From contig NZ_HG326654.1 in the NCBI RefSeq assembly GCF_000308295.2, positions 291,084 through 355,083 of the forward strand: DNA of 64,000 nucleotides, read 5' to 3'. Every line of letters starts with the position of its first letter. Position 1 is the stretch's first letter. This DNA is from Afipia birgiae 34632. Its GTDB lineage: Bacteria > Pseudomonadota > Alphaproteobacteria > Rhizobiales > Xanthobacteraceae. Below the pieces are notes generated by a model, which saw nothing but the letters and a program-made list of their open reading frames with translations, made no database searches and was not told the origin of the DNA. The translations under genes were made by a program, and so were the position numbers. Shown in pieces: positions 53,763-62,595 of this stretch.

Positions 53763-55228
53763 GGGCGTGGTCTCGGCTCAGAGGATTGTCGAGGGAGTTG
53801 ACGGATTTCCGTGCTGTCCTTCAATGACGCCAATGGCCGCACATGATCCATGTGACCGCCAAGCGCGGCATAATCCGACAGCCGCAAGGTGAACTCGATC
53901 GGTGCGACCAGCGCCGGGGTCGGCACATAGCCAAATGCTCCTTCCGGAACCTGCGTCACATCGACCATGAAGGTGATGCCACCACCCGGCCACACATAGA
54001 CCGGTGCCCCGCCACAGGTCACTGAGGTCAACGCATCCTTCACTGACCGCGTGAGCCGCACAGGGTTGTCGGTGACGCCTGCCCTGAGCGATCCGCCCGC
54101 GCCGCCCATGAACAGCACTGTACATAGAGCCGGTTCGCAGTTTTCCTGAATCCGCTCAACCGACAGCTTGAGGTCCGTGGGCATCTCCTTCTCGATGGGT
54201 TTGAGCGCGTCGTCGAGTTCGAAGTAAGCGGCGTGTTCGCCGGTGGTGCTGACCATCATGATCCGCATACCGGGGCGTGCAGCCTTGGGATCGAACGGTC
54301 CGAGCACGGAAAGTGGATCGGAGATATTGGTCCCACCCCATCCGGTGCCGGGCTCTGCGACCTGGAAATAGCGCCCAGGGGTCGAGCGTCGTCCCTTCAT
54401 CTTGATACCGGTGTCGGGAATATCCAGCAGCTTGCCCGCCTGGTGCTCGGACAGAACACCGGTGATGTGATCGTCCACCACAACAACCTCGTCGACCTTG
54501 CCGTGCCACTGCTTGGCGAACATGCCGATGGTCGCCGAGCCACAACCGACACGCATCCGTTCCTCAGTTACGCCGTTCACGATAGGCGGATAGCCCGCCT
54601 GCACCACGACCGTCGCACCGCCGTCGATCACAAGTTCAACAGGCTTGCCGTTGGACAGATCCATCAACACGTCGCAGGTGACGCGCCCCTCCTTCTTCGA
54701 TCCACCTGTGAGATGATGTACCCCGCCAAGGGACAGCATCTGTGAGCCATATTCGCCAGTCGTGACGTGCCCGACCGCCTCGCCCTGCGCGCGCACGGTC
54801 GCGGTTTCAGGGCCGAGATAACGATCAGTGTCGATCTTCACCTTGACGCCGCAATAGCTGAAGATGCCTTCAGTCACCACAGTGACCATATCGACGCCAT
54901 CGACCTCCGATGACACGATGAACGGCGCTGGCTTGTAATCGGGATATGTCGTGCCGGCGCCAATGGCCGTGACGAAAACGCCGGACTCGTGAACAATCTT
55001 TCCGTCCCAGTCGCCACCGGCCTGAAACGGAACCAGTCGGCCGCCATGCGAGACGGTGCGTTCGAGCACGACATGCGGATCGACACGCACCAGTTCGCCA
55101 TTGTTGTTGGCATAGCGATCGCACGCACCCGCCGCACCGGGCTTAATGTAACACATCACCGGGCACGCATCGCATCGGATCTTGTCTGCGCTGCCGGCCG
55201 CTGTAACGGAGGTCATTTCAGTCGACAT
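53759..55228 (-). CDS. hnr: 6-hydroxynicotinate reductase
   Basis: 489 residues from ATG 55228; the frame is open to 55282. An N-terminal iron-sulfur motif has C19, C22, C26 and C36 (CDACPVMCYIKPGAAGACDR). The remainder follows the Eubacterium barkeri Hnr type: SGVFVTAIGAGTTYPDYKPA, GIFSYCGVKVKIDTDRYLGP, VDEVVVVDDHITGVLSEHQA and GTGWGGTNISDPLSVLGPFD. The enzyme uses reduced ferredoxin to convert 6-hydroxynicotinate to 1,4,5,6-tetrahydro-6-oxonicotinate. The enamidase that takes this product is encoded 8 kb away and a NicAB enzyme that makes the substrate is divergent from it. The gene heads an operon that seems to run to marR. Confidence 0.88.
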   Translation of the reverse strand: MSTEMTSVTAAGSADKIRCDACPVMCYIKPGAAGACDRYANNNGELVRVDPHVVLERTVSHGGRLVPFQAGGDWDGKIVHESGVFVTAIGAGTTYPDYKPAPFIVSSEVDGVDMVTVVTEGIFSYCGVKVKIDTDRYLGPETATVRAQGEAVGHVTTGEYGSQMLSLGGVHHLTGGSKKEGRVTCDVLMDLSNGKPVELVIDGGATVVVQAGYPPIVNGVTEERMRVGCGSATIGMFAKQWHGKVDEVVVVDDHITGVLSEHQAGKLLDIPDTGIKMKGRRSTPGRYFQVAEPGTGWGGTNISDPLSVLGPFDPKAARPGMRIMMVSTTGEHAAYFELDDALKPIEKEMPTDLKLSVERIQENCEPALCTVLFMGGAGGSLRAGVTDNPVRLTRSVKDALTSVTCGGAPVYVWPGGGITFMVDVTQVPEGAFGYVPTPALVAPIEFTLRLSDYAALGGHMDHVRPLASLKDSTEIRQLPRQSSEPRPRP

Positions 55229-55314
55229 GACCAAACTCGCGTGCGAGCCAAGCTGAACTGATGCGCGGCCTCTGCGCCGCAAGAAAAAACTTAACCAGTC
55301 AGCATCGGCATTTT

Positions 55315-55328
55315 GTTCGTATACGAAC
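55315..55328. promoter_or_regulatory. Nic-island palindrome, site 1 (hnr-nicA promoter region)
   Basis: GTTCGTATACGAAC is a perfect 14-bp palindrome, 87 bases from the hnr start. Its pattern is shared with site 2 at 55486-55499 and, less exactly, with the site between fpr and the enamidase gene. Confidence 0.65.
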
Positions 55329-55485
55329 GATGTTGCGCGCAGACCCGAAAGCTGTCAAGCGCCGCCGCGCGCAAAAACCGGGACTGCCGAATAAAAACTC
55401 AATTGCCTTCTGCCCGTGTTCAGAAATCGTGCAATGCATCATCGCACGGAACACACTCGGCCATGAACGCATCATGCGCTTGCAC

Positions 55486-55499
55486 GTTTGTACACAAAC
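55486..55499. promoter_or_regulatory. Nic-island palindrome, site 2 (hnr-nicA promoter region)
   Basis: GTTTGTACACAAAC, with flanking symmetry extending to ACGTTTGT and ACAAACGT (55484-55501). It differs from site 1 only by C/T, T/C and G/A changes at three positions and lies 60 bases before nicA, overlapping the expected promoter of nicA. The two sites are 157 bases apart in the divergent region. Confidence 0.65.
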
Positions 55500-55558
55500 G
55501 TTATCGTCGCACATAGACATTGCCGACCTTTTGCAACGCAGCAGATCGGACATTGACG

Positions 55559-56047
55559 ATGAGTTTGACGCAGCAAGCGATTCGCCTGACGGTCAACGGC
55601 AGGATCCATGATGTCGGCGCCGCGCCCGACACCCCGCTGCTTTACGTATTGCGCAACGATCTTGAGTTGAACGGCCCAAAGTTCGGCTGCGGACTCGGCG
55701 AATGCGGCGCATGCACCGTGATCATCGACGGTGTAGCTGCCCGCTCCTGCGTGATCCCGGTAAGCGGATGCGTGCACCGAAGCATTCTGACGCTCGAAGG
55801 CCTCGGATCGCGCGATCATCCCGACCCGGTGCAGGACGCCTTCATCCAAGAGCAGGCCGCGCAATGCGGCTATTGCCTTAACGGCATGATCATGACGACG
55901 AAGGCTCTGCTGATGCACAATCCGCGCCCTTCGGAGGCGGAGGTGCTGCAGGCTTTGCGGTACAACCTGTGCCGGTGTGGCGCACATGTCGAAATCCTGC
56001 GTGCGGTGATGCGGGCGGCTGGTCATCCCGTCGAGGAACGAGAGTAA
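55559..56047 (+). CDS. nicA: Nicotinate dehydrogenase small subunit, 2Fe-2S (NicA-like)
   Basis: 162 residues from ATG 55559. First [2Fe-2S] ligands C44, C49, C52 and C64 (FGCGLGECGACTV); second cluster in CGYCLNGMI and LCRCGAHVEI near residues 100-140. This is the small subunit of two-component molybdenum hydroxylases. Its stop overlaps the start of the large subunit as TAATG, and the large subunit has the NicB architecture. The pair hydroxylates nicotinate at C6 and sends electrons to a cytochrome chain. Related isoquinoline or aldehyde oxidoreductases are similar, so assignment rests on the island context. Confidence 0.88.
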   Translation: MSLTQQAIRLTVNGRIHDVGAAPDTPLLYVLRNDLELNGPKFGCGLGECGACTVIIDGVAARSCVIPVSGCVHRSILTLEGLGSRDHPDPVQDAFIQEQAAQCGYCLNGMIMTTKALLMHNPRPSEAEVLQALRYNLCRCGAHVEILRAVMRAAGHPVEERE

Positions 56048-59000
56048 TGACAGCGGATTCCGAGCCGGGTCGAGAGCGGGTTCCTACCGGATCGCTGTCC
56101 GTCGTTCGTCCGATATCTTCCAGCGGCACTGAATCCTCTTTCGAGACCTTTATCAGAATCACCGCGAACGGAACTATCACGGCATTCAACGGTCATGTCG
56201 ATCTCGGGACCGGCATCCGCACAGCACTTGGACAAATCGTCGCCGAAGAACTTGATGTATTTTTCGCGCGAGTGGTCGTTGTGCTGAGCGACACCTCACG
56301 CGTGCCCAATCAGGGCGCGACGATCGCCAGCGAGACTATCCAGATCACTGCCGTGCCGCTGCGGAAAGCCGCGGCGCAGGCGCGCCACTTTTTGATCGCG
56401 CGTGCCGCACAGCGGCTTGACCTGCCTGAGGCCGATCTCTCGGTGGAGGACGGCCTGATCCGAGGCCGCGACAATCGCAGTATCAGCTACGGCGAACTGA
56501 TCGGAGATGACACCATCCGGCTGGATCTCGCTGAAGATGTGCCGGTCAAAGCTGTCGATGCCTACCGGATTGTCGGGCAATCCGTTCCACGTGTCGATCT
56601 TCCGGCCAAAGCAACCGGTGAATTGGTCTATGTGCATGATGTGCGCGTGCCGGGCATGCTGCATGGACGCGTGGTGCGGCCGCCTTACGCGGGTGTGGAT
56701 GCGGGAAGTTTTGTCGGAACGAGCCTGATTGCCATAGATGAATCGTCGGTTCACGATATTCCGGGCTTGGTATCGATTGTGCAGATCGGCGACTTTGTTG
56801 GCGTCGTGGCCGATCGCGAGGAAAACGCGATCAAAGCTGCCACCCAACTCAAAGTGACGTGGAAGCCGACGCCGACGTTGCCGAACCTGAAGGACGTTGA
56901 AACCGCGCTCCGCGCCAATCCCAGCACGCCGCGCACCCTGCTCGACAAGGGCGGCGTGGATAACGCCATTGCAGATGCCGACAAGAAACTAAAGCGGACC
57001 TACATCTGGCCCTACCAGATGCACGGATCGATCGGGCCGTCTTGCTCCGTTGCGGATGTTCGGGTTGATGGCGTGCGGGTATGGTCCGGCACGCAGAATC
57101 CTCACATCCTTCGCACTGACCTCTCGCTTCTTCTTGCGCTGCCAGAATCACAGATCGACATAGTGCGGATGGAAGCGGCCGGTTGCTATGGCCGCAACTG
57201 CGCCGACGACGTATCTGCCGATGCCGTCCTGCTGTCGCGCGCCGTGGGCCGTCCCGTTCGCGTGCAATTGACGCGCGAACAAGAGCATGCCTGGGAGCCC
57301 AAAGGCACCGCGCAGCTGATGGACGTCAACGGCGGCCTGCGGGCTGATGGCAACGTCGCGGCCTATGATTTCGCCACTCGCTATCCGTCGAACGGTGCGC
57401 CCACGCTCGCGCTGTTGCTGACCGGCGCCGTTTCGCCCGTGCCGGCGGTCTTTGAGATGGGCGACCGCACAGCGATACCGCCTTATGATTACGATACGAT
57501 GCGGGTGACCGCCCACGACATGCCGCCGATCGTGCGCGCATCGTGGTTTCGGGGCGTCTCGGCATTGCCCAACACCTTTGCGCACGAATCCTATATTGAC
57601 GAACTTGCAACTGAAGCCGGTGTCGATCCCATCGAATATCGTCTGCGCTATCTGAAAGATCCGCGCGCCATTGATCTCGTCAATGCCGTCGCTGAACGCG
57701 CCGACTGGACTCCGCGCCCGCTCTGGAAGGAGCAAGAGGCTGAGGGCGATGTCGTGCGTGGACGCGGTTTTGCTTACGCGCTCTATGTCCACAGCAAATT
57801 CCCCGGCTACGGCGCAGCATGGTCGGCCTGGATCGCGGACGTCGCGGTCAACAAATCAACCGGCGATGTGAGCGTGACACGCGTCGTTGCCGGGCAGGAT
57901 TCCGGGCTGATGATCAATCCGGACGGAGTACGTCACCAGATCCATGGCAACGTCATCCAGTCCACCAGCCGCGCCTTGATGGAAGAGGTCTCGTTCGATC
58001 GTGCAGCCGTGGCCAGCCGGGAATGGGGCGCCTACCCGATCATCACATTCCCGGACATTCCCAAGATCGATGTGTTGATGCTGCCACGGCAAGATCAACC
58101 ACCGCTCGGCGTCGGCGAATCCGCGTCGGTCCCGAGCGCGGCGGCTATCGCGAACGCAATTTTCGATGCAACCGGTGTGCGCTTCCGTGAACCGCCATTC
58201 ACGCCCGAGCGCATTCTTGCGGGGCTGCGCGGTGATGCTCCCACACCGCAAGCATTGTTGCCGGAGACGAGTTTCAAGCCGCAGGAACGAATTCCGGACA
58301 CGCCAAGTCCATTCTTCAAGCGCCGCAGTGCGCTCGCAGGCATCGCCGCAGTCTGCACTGCGGCTGTCGGCATCGCCGCAGCGGTGTTGCCGTGGCGATC
58401 AATTGCACCCATCGCACGACCAAATGTATCGACGTATTCAGCGGCGACCATCGCCCGCGGCCAACAACTCGCCGCACTCGGCAATTGCGCAGGCTGCCAT
58501 ACCAATACGGACGGGGTCATCAATGCGGGCGGACGGGCGCTCGAAACACCCTTTGGCGTCGTCTACAGCACCAACATCACCCCCGATGTTGAGACGGGCA
58601 TCGGCGCGTGGTCGTATCCGGCGTTCGAGCGATCGATGCGCGAGGGTATCCACCGCGACGGCCGGCATCTCTACCCGGCATTCCCCTATAATCATTTCGC
58701 CAAAACAACGGATACGGACCTTCAGGCGCTCTATGCTTACCTGATGGCGCAAAGCCCGGTACGCGCGACGAACCGCGAGACAGCGTTGGCATTTCCATTC
58801 AACCTTCGACCGCTGATGGCGGGATGGAATGCGTTGTTTCACAAACCGGCAACATTCGAGGCCGACCCGGCGCAGTCGGCCATGTGGAATCGCGGAGCCT
58901 ATCTGGTCGAGAGTCTCGGCCATTGCGGCGCCTGCCACACGCCGCGGAATGCACTGGGCGCGGAGAGAACCTCCAAGGCCTATTTGGCCGGCGGCGTTGC

Positions 59001-59616
59001 GGAAGGCTGGGAAGCGCCCCCACTGACCTCCCTATCTCTGGCCCCCATCCCGTGGAGCGAAGACGAACTCTTCACCTATCTGCGAACGGGCGCCTCCCGC
59101 TTCCACGGCGTGGCCGCCGGGCCGATGGCACCAATCGTAAAGGAACTCGCCGTCGTGCCTGACAGCGACATTCGCGCCATGGCGGTTTATCTCGCGTCCT
59201 TCAACGAAACCCCGATTGGCCCCGCGGCTCAGGAAGCGCTGGCTGCGCGGTTGGAAACGCTGACGAGTGTGAAAGCAGCTTCCGCCACACCCGCCGGCGC
59301 ACGTATCTATGACGGCGCATGCGCGGTCTGCCATCAGGTCGGCGGCCCCGTGTTGTTTGGCAGCAGGCCATCGTTGGCGCTCAACAGCAATCTGCACAGT
59401 ACCCTGCCCGACAACCTGATTCAGGTGATCCTGCACGGGATCGAAATGCCGGTTTCGAGCGATCTCGGCTATATGCCGGCTTTCAAGAACAGCCTGAACG
59501 ACGCGCAGATCGTAGATCTGGTCTCTTACCTCAGGCAGCAATTCGCTCCGGACAAGGCGCCCTGGACCGATATCTCGGCCGCGATCGGCCGGATTCGGCG
59601 CGCGGCAGGACCATGA
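56047..59616 (+). CDS. nicB: Nicotinate dehydrogenase large subunit: molybdopterin domain fused to tri-heme cytochrome c (NicB-like)
   Basis: 1189 residues from ATG 56047. Residues 1 to about 745 form the Mo-cofactor domain (FNGHVDLGTGIRTALGQIVA near 40, GRVVRPPYAG near 208, WSGTQNPHILRTDL near 345, and LGVGESASVP with the likely catalytic Glu at 691). One membrane helix follows at about 762-783 (SALAGIAAVCTAAVGIAAAV). The tail has three c-type heme motifs: CAGCH at 814, CGACH at 960 and CAVCH at 1092. P. putida NicB has the same order and length. The cytochrome would face the periplasm and pass electrons to the respiratory chain. Other Mo hydroxylases share this fusion, so the substrate is inferred. 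Confidence 0.88.
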   Translation: MTADSEPGRERVPTGSLSVVRPISSSGTESSFETFIRITANGTITAFNGHVDLGTGIRTALGQIVAEELDVFFARVVVVLSDTSRVPNQGATIASETIQITAVPLRKAAAQARHFLIARAAQRLDLPEADLSVEDGLIRGRDNRSISYGELIGDDTIRLDLAEDVPVKAVDAYRIVGQSVPRVDLPAKATGELVYVHDVRVPGMLHGRVVRPPYAGVDAGSFVGTSLIAIDESSVHDIPGLVSIVQIGDFVGVVADREENAIKAATQLKVTWKPTPTLPNLKDVETALRANPSTPRTLLDKGGVDNAIADADKKLKRTYIWPYQMHGSIGPSCSVADVRVDGVRVWSGTQNPHILRTDLSLLLALPESQIDIVRMEAAGCYGRNCADDVSADAVLLSRAVGRPVRVQLTREQEHAWEPKGTAQLMDVNGGLRADGNVAAYDFATRYPSNGAPTLALLLTGAVSPVPAVFEMGDRTAIPPYDYDTMRVTAHDMPPIVRASWFRGVSALPNTFAHESYIDELATEAGVDPIEYRLRYLKDPRAIDLVNAVAERADWTPRPLWKEQEAEGDVVRGRGFAYALYVHSKFPGYGAAWSAWIADVAVNKSTGDVSVTRVVAGQDSGLMINPDGVRHQIHGNVIQSTSRALMEEVSFDRAAVASREWGAYPIITFPDIPKIDVLMLPRQDQPPLGVGESASVPSAAAIANAIFDATGVRFREPPFTPERILAGLRGDAPTPQALLPETSFKPQERIPDTPSPFFKRRSALAGIAAVCTAAVGIAAAVLPWRSIAPIARPNVSTYSAATIARGQQLAALGNCAGCHTNTDGVINAGGRALETPFGVVYSTNITPDVETGIGAWSYPAFERSMREGIHRDGRHLYPAFPYNHFAKTTDTDLQALYAYLMAQSPVRATNRETALAFPFNLRPLMAGWNALFHKPATFEADPAQSAMWNRGAYLVESLGHCGACHTPRNALGAERTSKAYLAGGVAEGWEAPPLTSLSLAPIPWSEDELFTYLRTGASRFHGVAAGPMAPIVKELAVVPDSDIRAMAVYLASFNETPIGPAAQEALAARLETLTSVKAASATPAGARIYDGACAVCHQVGGPVLFGSRPSLALNSNLHSTLPDNLIQVILHGIEMPVSSDLGYMPAFKNSLNDAQIVDLVSYLRQQFAPDKAPWTDISAAIGRIRRAAGP

Positions 59617-59668
59617 AATCGCGCCGGGAATGGCTGGCTGGCCAAGCCCGAGCCGGATATGATCTGGC

Positions 59669-60973
59669 ATGGCTATTACAGACATTGCTTCACGGACCTA
59701 CAATCACGGCTGGCGGCTCGATCCGATCGTGCGCAGCCTTCTCGACACCGACTTCTACAAGCTCCTGATGCTTCAGATGATCCGGCGGTTCTATCCGGAT
59801 GAGCATGTGACGTTCTCGGTGATCAACCGCACGCATCATGTCCGCCTTGGCGAGATCATCGACGAGGGGGAGCTTCGTGCCCAGCTCGATCATGCCCGCA
59901 CGGTTCGCTTCACCAAGAAGGAATTGATCTGGCTCGCCGGCAACACATTCTACGGCAAGACCCAGATGTTCTCGCCGGACTTCATAAGCTGGCTTGCAAC
60001 GTTCCAGCTTCCGGAATACGAGTTGCGCACCGTCGATGGGCAGTATGAGCTGCATTTCCACGGACCGTGGACCCATACGACCATGTGGGAAATCCCGGCG
60101 CTCGCCATCATCAATGAATTGCGTTCGCGGCAGGCCATGAAGGGACAAGGCCGGTTCGTTCTCGACGTCCTCTACGCACGCGCCAAGGCCAAACTCTGGA
60201 CCAAGGTCGAACGGCTGCGCAAACTTGAAGGCCTGCGGCTGTCGGATTTCGGGACACGCCGGCGGCACGGCTTTCTCTGGCAGCGCTGGTGCGTCGAGGC
60301 CGTCAAGGAAGGGCTTGGCCCGGCATTCACCGGTACCTCCAACGTCCTGCTGGCGATGGACAATGATCTGGAAGCCATCGGCACCAACGCACATGAATTG
60401 CCGATGGTGGCGGCAGCTTTGGCGAAGGACGACACCCAACTGCGGTGGGCGCCCTACCTTATCCTCGACCAGTGGCGACAGACCTATGACGGAAATCTTC
60501 TGATCGCCCTGCCCGATGCGTTCGGCACCAAAGCGTTTCTGCGGGATGCGCCCGAATGGGTGGCCGACTGGACCGGCTTCCGCCCGGACAGCGCGCCGCC
60601 GATAGCTGCGGGCGAAGAGATCATCAAGTGGTGGAAAGAAAAGGGGCGCGATCCGAGGGAGAAGCTTCTGGTTTTCTCCGACGGTATGGATGTCGGGTCG
60701 ATTGAGGAGACGCATCGTTATTTTTCTGGGCGCGTCAGAACCAGCTTCGGCTGGGGCACCAACCTCACAAACGACTTTGTCGGATGCGCCCCGGACGGCA
60801 CCGCCGATCTCGATCCAATCTCGCTGGTGTGCAAGGTGACTGCCGTCAACGGTCAGCCGGCGGTAAAGCTCTCCGACAATCCGGAAAAAGCGACCGGCAG
60901 TCCAACCGAGATTGCGCGTTATCTGCGCGTGTTCGGCAATGCTGGCCGCGTGCGCAGTGCGGTCCATGTATAG
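59669..60973 (+). CDS. pncB: Nicotinate phosphoribosyltransferase
   Basis: 434 residues. PncB signatures: [20 protein letters not shown] near residue 27, [15 protein letters not shown] near 90, the phosphorylated-His-type region [25 protein letters not shown] near 220-235, and [20 protein letters not shown] with [12 protein letters not shown] near 355. It converts nicotinate and PRPP to nicotinate mononucleotide for NAD salvage, using ATP. It follows nicB by 52 bases on the same strand and may share its transcript, which would place salvage and breakdown of nicotinate under one control. Confidence 0.95.
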   Translation: MAITDIASRTYNHGWRLDPIVRSLLDTDFYKLLMLQMIRRFYPDEHVTFSVINRTHHVRLGEIIDEGELRAQLDHARTVRFTKKELIWLAGNTFYGKTQMFSPDFISWLATFQLPEYELRTVDGQYELHFHGPWTHTTMWEIPALAIINELRSRQAMKGQGRFVLDVLYARAKAKLWTKVERLRKLEGLRLSDFGTRRRHGFLWQRWCVEAVKEGLGPAFTGTSNVLLAMDNDLEAIGTNAHELPMVAAALAKDDTQLRWAPYLILDQWRQTYDGNLLIALPDAFGTKAFLRDAPEWVADWTGFRPDSAPPIAAGEEIIKWWKEKGRDPREKLLVFSDGMDVGSIEETHRYFSGRVRTSFGWGTNLTNDFVGCAPDGTADLDPISLVCKVTAVNGQPAVKLSDNPEKATGSPTEIARYLRVFGNAGRVRSAVHV

Positions 60974-61080
60974 ACGCGGGCGAGGTCCCGAGCGACTTCC
61001 ATTTGGGATCGCCATGTGTAGATTGGCCTCGTCAGGATCGTGATCCTGAATGGATGGGACGCCAGTACAGGAACAATTTG

Positions 61081-61314
61081 ATGAAGGTCACGATCAACAT
61101 TGATTGCACGCCGCTGGAAGCACGTGAGTTTCTGGGGCTTCCGAACATCCAGCCCATGCAGGAAAAAGCCATGAAGCAGCTTGAGGAAAAGCTGCTTTCT
61201 GGCGTTGCAGGCATGTCACCCGACGCAATCCTGCGAAACTGGATGTCGTTCAATCCTGAGCAATTCGGGGACATGTTCAAGATGTTCGGCGGTCTCGGCG
61301 GCGCCAAGAAGTAA
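61081..61314 (+). CDS. DUF6489 family small protein
   Basis: 77 residues from ATG 61081. The opening KVTINIDCTPLEAREFLGLP and the Met-, Gly- and Phe-rich end (FGDMFKMFGGLGGAKK) are typical of a small conserved alphaproteobacterial family often listed as DUF6489. Function is unknown. It lies 107 bases after pncB; the frame is open upstream through pncB but homology starts here. Confidence 0.8.
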   Translation: MKVTINIDCTPLEAREFLGLPNIQPMQEKAMKQLEEKLLSGVAGMSPDAILRNWMSFNPEQFGDMFKMFGGLGGAKK

Positions 61315-61337
61315 GGCGCGATAAGCGGCAGGACTAT

Positions 61338-61651
61338 CTATAGAGACACCGCATAGACCTCGTATTCCTCACGAACAGTCTCGATATGGTCACGCATCGC
61401 GTTAGGCCGCGCGACGACGGCGCTGCGGTGCGCCCGCGAATTGACAAGACCGCTGGCCACCAGCTGGCGAAGCGCCTCGCGTACCGGCGTACGTGAGACA
61501 TTGAACCGCCGCGCAATGTCGGACTCATCCAGCGACGATCCGGGTTCAACGCTCCCCGAACGATGTCATCGGCCAGTTGCAGCCGCAGTTCTTCCGCGAG
61601 CGTGCGCTTCGCACGCTGGACACCCCCCGTGCGAGGGACGAGCCTGGTCAT
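61338..61651 (-). pseudogene. Frameshifted, truncated GntR-family regulator
   Basis: From CAT 61649-61651 the minus strand reads MTRLVPRTGGVQRAKRTLAE, ELRLQLADDIVRGAL, then loses frame. One base shifted, it continues EPGSSLDESDIARRFNVSRT, PVREALRQLVASGLVNSRAH, RSAVVARP, which is the rest of a FadR-type winged helix. A stop follows at 61338-61340 soon after the DNA-binding domain, so the whole effector domain is missing. A single-base deletion near 61553 plus truncation explains the pattern. Confidence 0.82.
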
Positions 61652-61702
61652 TGACGCCAGACATCTCGCCAGTCGAAGTACGCGACATGTCGGACCCAAA
61701 GG

Positions 61703-62104
61703 TCATGGCTTTTCAACCGGCGCATCGATCAAACTGACATGTGCCGCAACGATCCGCCAGCCTTCCGCGAAACGGACCCACGTCTGCATCTGCCGCCCGA
61801 CCCTCCCAGGAGCAGATGAACGATGAAACAGCGTGGAGGCGACAGCGGTGTCGCGCCCGTAGGCCGTAATGACGGTTTTCGACAGATCCCGCATCAAGCC
61901 CGCGGGATTTCTTCCCGCGCGGAAAGCGGCTATCGCGTCGTAGCCATAGAGATTTTCAGCGATCCCGTAGCGGAGCGTCCTGGAATCTTTGCGAAACAGC
62001 AAATCCAGAGTCGTTACGTCATTGGACGTCAGCGCCTTTTCGTAAGCCGCGAAGGCCTTGCTGACTTCCGCAACGACATCCGGCAAATCGACTTCTAGCG
62101 TCAT
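61703..62104 (-). CDS. AtzH/HpxZ-like protein (DUF3225)
   Basis: 133 residues of the NTF2-like fold, with the AtzH/HpxZ pattern: FAAYEKALTSNDVTTLDLLF near residue 18, RYGIAENLYGYDAIAAFRAG near 45, and the end WRIVAAHVSLI. AtzH of the cyanuric-acid pathway is a 1,3-dicarboxyurea amidohydrolase that works with the amidase AtzE; HpxZ accompanies oxalurate or ureide genes. Directly upstream (2-base gap) is the remnant of exactly such an amidase, so this gene is probably an orphan of a decayed ureide or dicarboxyurea operon. Confidence 0.82.
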   Translation of the reverse strand: MTLEVDLPDVVAEVSKAFAAYEKALTSNDVTTLDLLFRKDSRTLRYGIAENLYGYDAIAAFRAGRNPAGLMRDLSKTVITAYGRDTAVASTLFHRSSAPGRVGRQMQTWVRFAEGWRIVAAHVSLIDAPVEKP

Positions 62105-62106
62105 TT

Positions 62107-62595
62107 TCAGAAACCTTTGGGACGCGGTGCGCTCACGATGCCGGCTTGTTCCAGAGTGTGAGCAACGCGCAACGCAATATCCTCGCGCCAGGGCGCTGCA
62201 ATCACCTGTATACCTATCGGCATTGGATCAAGCGGCACCGGCACCGCTACGACGGGAAGCCCGATGAATGAAATCGGCTGGGTGTGTATTCCGATGTTGG
62301 GCCGGACCGGCATTTCTACTCCATCCAAAACGAAGGCCGCCTGACCTATTTTTGGCGCCATGCAAGACGTCGATGGGCCAGAATCACATCAACGGTCTTG
62401 AATAATTCCATGACACGCGCCTTGTACCAACGGCGAAATTTCTGTGCACGATCAACGAATGCCGAGGGAATCATCGCTCCCGCAAGAAGGCGGTCACGCA
62501 CCGCCGGATCGAAATCATTTCGGCCTGGTCCGCAACCGGCGCGTATCGCATGCGTCACCAGCGCCGCCGCGTTCGCAGCGACTGGATGACCAACA
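62107..62595 (-). pseudogene. Remnant of AtzE/HpxY-type amidase (amidase signature family)
   Basis: Only the C-terminal third, about 160 codons, of a roughly 460-residue amidase remains. It begins right after the esterase stop (VGHPVAANAAALVTHAIRAG), continues DFDPAVRDRLLAGAMIPSAF and VMELFKTVDVILA, then shifts frame near 62370. The other frame resumes CMAPKIGQAAFVLDGVEMPV, RPNIGIHTQPISFIGLPVVA and ends REDIALRVAHTLEQAGIVSA. One missing base after VILA restores continuity. The catalytic Ser-cisSer-Lys core, which lies in the N-terminal part, is gone. Confidence 0.85.

Noticed and set aside
59690-61015. 441-codon open frame on the minus strand
   Set aside because: Antisense of pncB, whose family signatures are unmistakable on the plus strand.
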